A stretch of DNA of 64,000 nt from Acanthamoeba sp. SK_2022b (lineage: Eukaryota; Discosea; Longamoebia; Acanthamoebidae), in NCBI GenBank assembly GCA_027943245.1, contig JANDJZ010000059.1, positions 81,866-145,865 of the forward strand, in the 5' to 3' direction. The notes under the pieces were generated by a model. That model ran no database searches. It was not told the DNA's origin and saw only the letters and a program-made list of their open reading frames with translations. The position numbers and the translations under genes were made by a program. The first letter of the stretch is position 1, and the number at the start of each line of letters is the position of its first letter. Shown here in pieces: positions 10,425 to 19,665 of this stretch.

Positions 10425-10902
10425 TCTCATTTCGAGCTAAATTACAAGTCAAGCCAGCTTAAGATCATCAACAATGCAGTCAAGACTTCCCTTCTGCGAA
10501 CTCTGACTGCAATGTTTAACATTGTGTGTTTTTGCACTTGTAAATACAGCCTTCTTTGGTTTTATTCCATTTGACTTGTAATCCTGCTCAAAGCAGGCCT
10601 ACTTGAAAAACAGTACCATCAAGAAGTGGAGCCCTCCTCTTTTTCCTCAAGTCTTGCACCCAGGTATGTCCCTCCACCACTCTTATTCTCATTTTTTAAT
10701 CTGTGTGCAGGAGCAGCTACACAACTCTGTGGCTTCTCCAATGCTGGCCTGCTTTGAGCTATATTACAAGTCAAATGGAATAAAACCAAAGAAGGCTGTA
10801 TTGCAGTTTTGGGATCTTGCCAATATCCTGACCAAGGTTGCAGTTGGTGTTGAACATCAGCTTCATGTGTGCCCTTTTTCTGTCCCTTCACCCATTCAAT
10901 AG
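10425..10902 (+). pseudogene. Third fragment of the DUF7869-like element, rearranged
   Basis: The segment at 10603-10670 (KNSTIKKWSPPLFPQVLHPG) matches 8171-8240 (EKNSTIKKWNFSW...) and is followed by the same intron-like block (GTATG...TTTTTAATCTGTGTGCAG; compare 8245-8300). It then reads SPMLACFELYYKSNGIKPKKAVLQFWDLANILTK. A related stretch occurs once more at about 10425-10480 (FELNYKSSQLKIINNAV). This shows at least two partial copies of one intron-containing gene arranged in tandem, with part of one inverted (see the inverted repeat). The product is unrecognised beyond its link to the copy at 7715-8420. Confidence 0.45.
10543..10802. repeat. 57-bp inverted repeat with 146-bp spacer
   Basis: Positions 10543-10599 are the reverse complement of 10746-10802. 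I count about three mismatches, all in the AATCCTGCTC/AATATAGCTC section; a 40-nt core starting AATACAGCCTTCTTTGG is identical. One arm is part of the open frame at 10603-10902, the other is its inverted partial copy, so transcription through it would form a long hairpin. Confidence 0.85.
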
Positions 10903-11734
10903 AAAATATAAATCCTGTCAACGTATATGCCCTGTTTTTTCCACATACTCCACCCATCTGCAATGATTGGGCATTGGCTTTGCAGGGTCAAACACCAATG
11001 TCATACAGACATAATCTTGCAGGATGTATGATCTAGGACCCTTCCATTTGTCTTAACCATGACAGCACAAAACCACCTCTTCTGGAAGCTACTGAAGGTA
11101 GTGGGCAAGAAGGCCAGATCTGCTCCCCAGTGAACATAAAAAAGCTACTGGAATTGGGCATGTGAGGATGAGAGTCTTGCTGCTTGAGGGATTGTAGAGC
11201 TTGAAGATGTACCTCAATGGTAGGCATGTCGACACAAAATCACTCAGACCTGATCATTGGTACCAACCCATCACAGATGTTTGTGAAAAAACTGTTCTTC
11301 TTGTTATGGTTTTTACTCAACACCAAGACCTTTTGTGGCATCAAGGTCCTGTGTAAAACAAGTGTACATTGATGCACATTGGGGCCAGAAGAAAACAAAG
11401 ATAACAAAGAGATGCCAGATAAATTGTACCTGAGAAGCCTACGTGCATTTGTTAAAGAAGGATACTCTTTTGTTCACAATGTCTATCAAGAACAAACTGA
11501 GATAACTGATGCATAAGCACCCAATGCAGTGGTGTTCCTAGGTCTGCATTACAGAGCATGAAAAGTTGTAGTGCACGCTGCTCTTCCATGTGCCTGTGTC
11601 AACTGCATTTGTGATTATCATTTACTTGTGCGCTTATTCATAGTGAAGCTGTCTTTCTGGCAACACACAGACAACCTGTTAATCAATCCAGTGAAAAGCA
11701 GAAGTTCATAATCGACCGATCTGCCACTCACCGC

Positions 11735-14064
11735 TCAATCCACCGTGGCGCCCCGCACGAACGGCTTTGCGGGGAAGGCATAGCGCCGCGCCGCGTCGTC
11801 CTCCTGCCTCCTCCTCTTCGCCTCGGCCTGCGCTGCGACTGCTCGACTTGCCTCGCTGTCAGTGTCACCTTTGTCGTCGTCATCGTTGTAGGCGGCGAGC
11901 GGGAGGAGTGGGTTGGTGTCCGCGTAGTCGTAGACGGTGTTGATGGTCACGTACGACGGGTCGTGGGCCTTGCGCCACCGACGCGTCTGCTCGGCGTGCA
12001 CGAGCGCGGCCGGCATGGGCCCGCCGCCGCCCGGACGACACAGCACATACGTCGCCTGCGCTCCCTCCGCCTCGGCGCCTAGGTCGTCGTCTTCGTCGGT
12101 GCGTGGTCGCGGCGGCGCCGTCGCTTTTCGCTTTCGCTTTCCTTGGGCGTCGACGTCTTCCGGGCCGTAGTATCCCAAGCCGGCCGTGTCGAGCTGCGTG
12201 CGGAGCTCGATGGCTTCGACCATGCCGGGCGTGCGCCCCACCCCGCTGCCCTCGACCCACCCGTACCGCCTCAGCATTCGGCTGCCAAACCCCGTCGTGT
12301 GCCGCTCGAACGCGCCGTAGCGCTGCCCGCCCCTAGCCCCAGCCCCAGCCGTGGTGGTGGCCACCGTGGTGGTCTTCCTATTTCCCGCAGCCGACTCCTT
12401 GTACGCGCGCCTGTACACGACACAGCGAGCCAAACAGTGTGAGTGAGGTGGGAGCGGGGGAGGGGTTGCTGGGCCGTTACTTTTCGTCGTCGGTGTACTG
12501 GTTCTGCGAGGCGCCATAGAGGTGGTCGTCGTCGCCGCCCGCGCGGTCGTAGTAGTGCGCTGTGTCCAGGTCGAAGTGGTCGGCGTCCTTGCCCTCCTCG
12601 TTTTGGTCGTCCCAGTACACTCCGTCTGTCGCGCACCATTCCCCGCCGCCCCGTCATCAGCACCACTGCCTCACACGCACACCACACACGGCATGCTGGG
12701 GCGGATAGGGGAGAGTGGAGCTCTTACCGGTCCAGAACACGAGGCCGCTGCCGCCCTTTTCCCACTTGAGCTCGATCTCCTGCTCGAAGAGGTACTCCTC
12801 GTGCTCTTCGTGCTGCAGGGCCTCGTGGCGCTCCCACTCCTCGGCGTCCTGCTCCCCCTCCGAGTCCGGCCCTCCCGCCTCTGCACAAACGCCCGCAGTT
12901 AACATCTAACACGCATGCGCGTGCTGTGCTGTGCTGTGCGCGCACCGTCGCGCCATCCTTCATCATCATCGGGCCCGCCGCGCTTGTGGAGGTGGTACTG
13001 AACCGCGGCGGGTTTGCTGCTCGGCGCCTCGGCCTCGAAGGTGTACTCCCATCGCCCCTCCACGCCGCCTGAGCCCTGCGCCTCTGATTCGCCGAATCCC
13101 TCGTCGCCTTCGCCATCGCCGCCCTGGCGCCAATCAAAGCGCCGACACAGATGCGGGTCAGCCCAGTGACTCGAGCGACTGCGATGGCGTTCACCCCAAC
13201 ACACTTGGCCAAGTGCGCTCGAGTGTGTTGCGAGGGAGAGGGGGGTGGGGAGGGGTTACGTGGCAGGAGTAGTCGAAGTGGACCTCGCCATACCGTCGGT
13301 ACGCCTTGCGCCGACGCAGGACGTGTATACCCAGCTTCTTGATCAGCGACGACGGAAACGCGCACGCGCGCACGCGCTCCTGGATCCACCTGAGCGGTGT
13401 GCCCACATTACCCTTGACACACACTCAGCGCATGAGAGAGAGAGAGAGAGAGGTGGCACAAAGCCGAGGGTAAGGCAGGATCGCGTACCTGGGGCAGCAG
13501 GGCCTTGGGCGGATGCAGTTCGGGCATGTGGACCAGCGAGCGCTGCTCGGACTCGCGCAGCTTGGCCCGGGCGGTCTCGATCCGCTGTCGGCGGGTGAGG
13601 TAGCGGTCGCCCTTCATCGGCATCCCCATCACGGTCTCCTCCTCGCCGGCGGCGGTGGCGGCGGTTGTACTGACGTCGGCGTCCGTGCGTGTGGCGGTGA
13701 TGTCATCGCCATCGCCAGAGGTGGCGGTGGGAAGCTTGACCCGGCGGATGAGGCACAGGAGGGGGATCATGGCGCCGGCGCGGTCGGTCCAGTGGCGTCG
13801 ATGGTACCTCCGGGCGAACTCGGCAAAGTCGCGCTCGTTGTAGAGCTCGACCACACAACAGCACGTCTTGGCCTTCTCTGCCTTCTTGCCCGAAGACGAG
13901 GCAGACGAAGGCGTGGTGGCATCGCCAGAGGAAGGGTCGGAGCTAGTGAGCACCTCTGGTCGATGCAGGAAGTGGAACACTTTGAACTTGCCCCGCTCTA
14001 TCCAGTCCCTACACGCGGAATTTGATTTGAGTAGTTATTTATTTTTATCTATCTATCTATCTAT

Positions 14065-14107
<43 letters not shown>

Positions 14108-14361
14108 CAAAACGAGAGGGGCTCGTACGAGAAGAAGAGGCGAAGGTCGAGGGAGTGGTAGCTGCTGGGAATGTTCTGCACCAGCCCCACCACCCTTGGT
14201 GGGAGTTCGAGCACAGGCGCCGAAGACGAAGCCGCCGAGCTAATGCTGGTGCTGCTGGCCGCGTGATTGTGCCGTGGGTGCTCCGCTCGCGCCTGTGCAC
14301 GCACCCGCTGTGCCAGCTCCCTCAGCCGACTCTGCGCACCTCCCCCCGTGCTCGCCTTCAT
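11735..14361 (-). CDS. GPATCH3: G-patch domain protein 3 homologue
   Basis: Seven exons (plus coordinates): 11735..12410, 12481..12625, 12728..12880, 12946..13123, 13260..13412, 13489..14008, 14129..14361; 685 residues, start ATG at 14361. The whole GPATCH3 layout is present. First comes an N-terminal RRM-like segment (NIPSSYHSLDLRLFFS, then FKVFHFLHRPEV, KTCCCVVELYNERDF, CLIRRVKLP). The conserved join LLPQ-GNVGTPLR crosses an exon boundary. The acidic block WERHEAL...FEQEIELKWEKGGSGLVFW follows, then HYYDRAGGDDD. Last is a G-patch at about 495-545 (FERHTTGFGSRMLRRYGW, then GSGVGR, GLGYYG). The tail ends near FVRG, as in animal proteins. G-patch proteins activate DEAH helicases or bind RNA in the nucleus; the exact partner here is unknown. 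It is longer than the animal protein (about 525) because of low-complexity inserts. Intron 1 carries an (ATTT)n repeat. Confidence 0.9.
14046..14107. repeat. (ATCT)n/(ATTT)n microsatellite
   Basis: About four ATCT units followed by about eleven ATTT units within intron 1 of the GPATCH3 homologue. Confidence 0.95.
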
Positions 14362-14584
14362 GACCTGCTTGTGTGCCCACAGTGTAGTTGTTGCTTCTTT
14401 CCTTGAGCCGTACTTTTTTAGCCCCTAAAGGATGGCGTACACGTCATCAGCACAAGCTGCTGTTGAAGGTGTTGTGGACATCCGTGCTACACCACCCCAT
14501 GGTGATGTGCTGGCCGGTGGGAACACATCTCTCTTTTTTTTGTTGTTTTTTATTGAACGAAGGAGGAGGGGAAAGGAAGAGAGC

Positions 14585-15807
14585 TTAGGCGCCCCTGGTG
14601 AAGGTGCCACGACCACGAGGGCTGAAGCCACCGCGACCGCCACGATCACCACCTCGGAAACCGCCGCCACCCCGTCCGCCCCTGAACCCACCACGACCGC
14701 CACGATCGCCTCCCCGGAAACCGCCACCGCGACCACCCCTGCCCCTGGGACCGCCGGGACCGCCGCGAGACTTGAGGGGCGTCCTGTTGTTGTCGATGAT
14801 GGAGACAAGTTAGTTTGCTGTGGGTGATGCTCCCGAGACAGAGCACAGAGAATACGGTGAAGGTGAAAGAGAGGGAGAGGGAGAGGCTCAGCGGTTGAGT
14901 GTCATCATTCCGCACCAAGGAGGTGCGAAGATAAGGTCTCAAAGATTATTTTGCCATCATCGCCCGAGCGAGTGGAGTGGGGAGTGTTGCACGCGACACG
15001 ACCAAACGAGACAAAGAGAGGGGGCAGAGGTGAAGCTGCGGAAAGCGGTACCTGGGAGCCTTGGGCTTGTCCTCGTCGAGGAACATCTGCTTGTTGAGCA
15101 GCGAGAAGGGGCCCATGCAGATAGAGTCGCCCACCTTGAAGCTTGTGGCCACGAAACCCTGGTTGGGCTTCACCGTGAAGTACTACACACCGCACGAGTG
15201 AGAGAGACTGCGTAAGCGATCTAGAACAAGTAGGAATCGTGCTTGCGTAGACGTCATGAATCGGCGCAGCAGGAGAAATGGGAGATGAAAGGCGTACGGG
15301 CTCGGTTGTGGAACCGAAGATCTCATCGACCTTGCCAACTTCAACCTTGTCATGCGTGTAAACGGGGTGGTTGAACTTGGGGACCTTGTCGGTCTCCACC
15401 ATCTTGTACACCATCTCGCCCTCGCAAGCGTGCGTGAACTTGCCGAGCTCTGTTTACAAGATTCGAGACGGGACGATTAGATATGTGGCGTAGCGTAGAA
15501 ATGCAGCCATGTCTAGATGCGAGAATTGGCCAATGAATGTTGTGGTCAAAGTAAAACTAATTGGCGCGGCAGGGTTGATTTCGCATTTTTGTTTCAATTC
15601 TATGCAGAGCGGAGTAATGCAATTGCAATGCGTACCAACGACAGTGTCGGGAGGTCCCTGTGGCATGTCGTGACCACCCCTGCCGCCGCGGAAGCCACCG
15701 CGACCGCCACGGTCACCACCCCTGAATCCACCACGCCCGCCGCGATCGCCTCCCCTGAATCCACCACCGCCACCACGTCCGCCACCTCGGCCACCTCGGA
15801 ACGACAT
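14585..15807 (-). CDS. GAR1: H/ACA ribonucleoprotein complex subunit 1 (GAR1)
   Basis: Four exons: 14585..14783, 15052..15182, 15298..15449, 15636..15807; ATG at 15807; 217 residues, the same length I recall for the human protein. An N-terminal RGG-rich tail (MSFRGGRGGG..., about 1-48) is followed by the Gar1 core. Core motifs are LGKFTHACEGEMV, FNHPVYTHDKVEVGKVDEIFG, YFTVKP, FKVGDSICMGPFSLL and FLDEDKPKAPR. A second RGG tail fills the last exon. GAR1 joins dyskerin, NOP10 and NHP2 on box H/ACA snoRNAs in the nucleolus and directs rRNA pseudouridylation. The two glycine/arginine tails usually carry methylarginine and bind RNA. The gene is followed 224 bp upstream-left by the GPATCH3 start, both on the minus strand. 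Confidence 0.95.
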
Positions 15808-16207
15808 TTTTCTTTCTTGGCGAAGGGGCTCCGAAGAATATGAATGGAAGATGAACGAGATGGAAAGAGAGGAGGAGAAAAGGGCCGCCCGAGTGTGCTC
15901 CGCGTCCTTCCCTTCTTTTTCTCTCCTTGCCGTCGCCAAAGTCCGTGCTCCTAATTCCAGTTATTTCCGCCTTTGACAAAATGAAAACCAAAGTTGATAA
16001 ACAATTTCACTAGCAATCTTCAATTTCCCGAGTATCTTCTCGAGAAGAACACCCACTTTCACACTGACACATAGCCAAAAAAAGGAGGCCAAGATGATGT
16101 TTTTATGATACAAGCTAACATGAATAATATGACATGCGAAAGTGACCGAAAGATGATGTAGGATTGTGATGTGTTGTGTGTGTGTGTGTGCGTGTGAAAG
16201 GGCCCTT
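15808..16207. other. Intergenic, GAR1 upstream region
   Basis: 400 bp between the GAR1 start and the 3' end of the F-box/WD40 gene, both minus. It holds a short (GT)n stretch near 16176. No gene seen; the part next to 15807 must include the GAR1 promoter, but I recognise no element. Confidence 0.5.
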
Positions 16208-16593
16208 CTACGAGAGGATGCAGGCCGAAGTGATGGGGTTGGTGATGTAGTTCTGCTGAGGTCGCGAGGACACCACCCCAGCGTACCATAAGCCGCTCGT
16301 CTTCTTGCCACTGGCTCGCTGCCGTTTCTCGGCCGAGAAGTCCCAAATCTTGATCGTGTCGTCGGCCGCGCCGCTGATCAGCGTATTGCCCCGGAACCTA
16401 AGGCTGTTGACCCAGTAGTCGTGCGCCGTGAACGTGTTGATGCAGTAGGACGGCTCCCCCACGCTCGTCGCCGACGCCGACGCCGCTCTCTTGCTCTTGC
16501 TCGCACCCGCGCCCTTGCCGTGCAGTGACCACACCTGAAAGCGATCGCGAGTGAGAGACCGGTCAGTCAGTAATTGGTTGGGCGACGGGGAGG

Positions 16594-16625
<32 letters not shown>

Positions 16626-17638
16626 GTGTGTGTGTGTGCGTGTGGTGTGTGTGTAGAACCTTGACGGTGTTGTCGTCGGAGCCGGACACGATCTTGTCCT
16701 CGTCAAACTGCAGGCAGCAGACGCGGCCCTCGTGCCCGCGCAACACGCGGAAGCACGCCCGACTGTCGCCCGCACTGCCGAAGGCGGGGCCGCTTCGCGC
16801 CGCCTGGAATCCGCCCTCGAGCACTCGTGTATCCCAGAGCCTGGTACCCCGCGCGCCAACCGCATGTGGGTCACACCGTGTCACCCCCCTCCCCCACAAC
16901 AACGATCGGCGCAGTCGGAGGAGCAAGTACCTGATGGTGCTGTCGCGCGAGCCGGTCACCAGGAGGTTCTCTCGGGAATCCTCCTGCATGCAGCACAGCC
17001 GGTCGGTGTGTCCTCGCATCACCGCCACGCAGCCGCTCTTGGCATTGGCTGGTGACCATACGTACGGACACAAAACAAAAGGCGTCAGCGACGCCTGGTG
17101 CTAGGGATGGGGAGGGAGGCATCGACGTGTTGTACCCGAAGCGTTGAGGTCCCAGAAGCGTATGGTCTTGTCCATGGAGCCGGTGACTACGACGTTGCGG
17201 ACGGGGTCGTACTGACAGCAATAGATAGCCGCGTCGTGTCCGGTGAGCGTCTGGGTGCACAGGCCGGCCTCGACGTCCCACACGCGCACGGTCGCGTCCG
17301 AGGAGCACGAGACGACGCGGTTGCCGGCCAGCTGCACGCTCCACACGATGTTCTGATGGCCCCACAGCACTCGCTTGCACTTCTTGTTCTTCGTGTCCCA
17401 CACTGCGGAGAGAAAGAGGAAAGAAAATAACAGAGAAAAGCCATCAGCCAAAAACTCGAAGGGAAATGGAGAGGGAAAGGGAGAGGTTTACATCGGACTG
17501 AGGTGTCGTAGGAGCCGCTGACCACGTAGTCGAGATCGGGCTGGCTGGCGTCGTAGTCGATCGAGTTCACCCAATCGGTGTGGCCGGAGAAGACGCCCGT
17601 ACATCGTCGCTTGTCGAGGTCCCACTGCAAGCGTACGC

Positions 17639-17700
<62 letters not shown>

Positions 17701-19211
17701 CACACACACACACACACGGTCGGCCAATGGCGAGGTGAGCACTCGCAGCCATAGCTGAGCTGATGGTTGTGAGGAGGAGCGCGTACGGTGCGTATGGTGC
17801 CGTCGAGCGAGCAGCTAGCGGCCGATCTGCCGTTGGAGATGACGCTCATGACCGCCAGAGTGTGGCCGCGCAGCGTGGCGACGTAGTTGGGCTTCCCGCG
17901 CCAGTTCTTGCTCCGCTTCATGCGCTCGGCAAAGGACTTGCGCCAGTCGACGTCGCGGTCGCCCTTGCCGACAAAGGCCGGCCTGCCGTGCGGAGCCGAC
18001 TTGGCCGCGACGGCCGGCGAGGCCGGCGCCGAGGCGAGCGACGACGACGAGAGCGTGGGCGACGAGGGCAGGGATGACACGGAGATGGTGGGCGACGAGA
18101 ACGATTCGGTGAAGCACTCGAACGTGCTCCGGTTTTCGTCGTCGTCGTTGTTGTCGAGCTCATCGTCATCAAAGTCGTCTTCGCTCGCATACGTCGCTTC
18201 GTCGTTGTCGAGCTCGGGGACCACTGCGCCCATGACAGACGGGGCCACGATCGACGACACGCCGACCGAGGCCGAGGCCGAGGTGGGTCTGTTCTCCTCG
18301 ACAAGGGCGTCGCCGCTGTCGGCCCGCACCATGCGGGGCGAGAAGCCCAACTCGTCCCCAGAGGCGTAGGGCTTGGATGCGAGCACCGCCTCGTCCTCCG
18401 AAGCTATCTCGCTGCCTGCAAACCCACACGCACGTCACCAACACGAACGCATCAGAATCATCATGTTGCGAGCGACGCGGCTTGTCGCATGTGATGTGAG
18501 CGCACCTTCATCCCCGCTGTCGTCACCCTCGTCGCCACTGTCGTCGCCGCTGTCATCGCCGCTGAGATCGGGGTCCGAGTCGGTATTCCTCCGCCGTGGA
18601 GGAGTGAACAGCACACCTGAGGAGGAGGAGGAGGTCACCTCCGCCTCCTCCTCGGGTTCCTCATGATAGTGCCGGTGCGCGGTTGCGATCAGCCCTTTCG
18701 AACTCGGCACCTGTCTGGCGTCATCGAGGGCCGCGGCCGGGTCGCGAACGACCATCGGGATGGCGCGGAGGGCCTTGTCCAGCGTCGCGTCCACCCGCAG
18801 CAGGACGGGGGACGCCGCGTTGCTGCGCGGACACTTGGCGCACAGTTGACGCAAGCGCAGGCTGAAGCAAGAGGAGGAGGCATCGACCACACAGAAGAAT
18901 TACTAAAGATGCTCCGCATGGACAGCATGCAATAAGATGAAAAGGGATTACCTGTGACATCGGTAGGCGTCGTAATCGACCCTTTCGCGCAGATGGCAGG
19001 GGAGGTTGATCCACTGCTTGGCGTAGAGATCCTTCCACAGGCCCCCATCGCTGGCGAGGCTGTACCACTGCTTGCAGACTCGGGAAACGCGCCAACACAG
19101 GTCGCGCACCGAGAGGTAGCCGAAGATGGAGATGATCAGCTCGTTGGGCAGGATGTAGAAGAGCGAGAAGTCGCTAAATTCGAGATAGTCATCTCCATTT
19201 CCACTCTCCAT
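16208..19211 (-). CDS. F-box and WD40-repeat protein
   Basis: Eight exons: 16208..16534, 16660..16840, 16931..17048, 17136..17402, 17492..17624, 17787..18415, 18506..18861, 18952..19211; ATG at 19211; 756 residues. The first exon holds an F-box at about 19-60 (LPNELIISIFGYLSVRDLC, RVCKQWYSLA, LWKDLY). A long acidic, serine-rich linker (about 90-370) with repeated DDSGDD-type runs follows. Seven WD repeats then run from about 388 to 735, each with GH and WD-type ends (LRGHTLAVMSV, FSGHTDWVNS, LWGHQNIVWS, LTGHDAAIYCC, MRGHTDRLCC, LRGHEGRVCC, FTAHDYWVNS). This is the layout of substrate receptors of SCF (SKP1-CUL1-F-box) ubiquitin ligases such as Cdc4/Met30: the F-box binds SKP1 and the propeller binds phosphorylated targets. 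The target is not predictable. Two introns contain (GT)n/(CA)n arrays. Confidence 0.9.
16593..16652. repeat. (GT)n microsatellite in an intron
   Basis: Roughly 28 GT units with two CG interruptions, in the last intron of the F-box/WD40 gene (coding strand CA). Confidence 0.95.
17638..17718. repeat. (CA)n microsatellite in an intron
   Basis: About 38 CA units with a single interruption at 17699-17701, in the intron 17625..17786 of the F-box/WD40 gene. Confidence 0.95.
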
Positions 19212-19665
19212 GATCTCTCCGCCAATCTATCTGTATCAGACGGGGCTGTTCTGTTGATGGCGTTCCTTTCCAGAGGTACAGGAATAGTACGAGAAGGAGG
19301 AGGAGATAGAAATGGAGGAATGGGAGGAGAAGAGGGTTCGAGAGGAGAGAGATAAGAAAAGAGGAAAGAGACGGGAGAGACCCGACGTGGGAGAGCCACA
19401 CAGACCAACAAATCAAATTAATCGCACTACCAACAGCGTTGCGTGCAAGATCGAACCGAATGCTTTTGAACGACTTTGCCTCAGCTTCTCCTCTGCCTCC
19501 AGCTTTGCTCTTCCGCCCGCTCTTGGCGGGACTACGTTACTCGGAATCCCAAAAATGCAGCTATTAAAAACCTATGCATTTATTGAATATTTAATTCATA
19601 TTCTCTCCAACTTCTCCCTGATCCGTCACAATCGTCTCTCTGTTGTTGCCCCAGTGCTGTATCCG
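19212..19665. other. Intergenic
   Basis: 454 bp upstream of the F-box/WD40 gene and downstream of the MBOAT gene. A purine-rich stretch (19285-19375) is evident; no gene or known element recognised. Confidence 0.5.

Larger units (their letters stand above)
2763..11734. other. AT-rich, CpG-poor island of decayed mobile DNA
   Basis: About 9 kb between the Rho GTPase and the GPATCH3 homologue without an intact protein gene. Composition differs sharply from both flanks: AT-richer, rich in TG/CA, few CG dinucleotides. Only short interrupted frames occur. Recognisable pieces are listed separately: DUF7869-like fragments (about 3242-3900, 7715-8420, 10425-10902), a copia RNase H remnant (about 4274-4615), a copia Gag-like remnant (about 9590-9892), a dispersed palindrome (5785-7671 and 11371-11384), a 57-bp inverted repeat and tRNA-Trp. 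In 2763-3240, 4620-5780, 8690-9120, 9200-9590 and 10970-11734 I see only short open frames without recognisable domains. TG/CA enrichment with CG loss is what old methylated transposon DNA looks like; that cause is inference. Confidence 0.7.

Noticed and set aside
2763..11734. Endogenised giant-virus insert as the explanation of the AT-rich island
   Set aside because: No viral core gene (capsid, polymerase, packaging ATPase) is visible; recognisable content is transposon-like and intron-bearing.
17187..18386. A single 399-codon frame in the F-box/WD40 gene
   Set aside because: It reads through introns including the (CA)n array (giving CVCVCV); splice sites and WD motifs show it is three exons plus introns.
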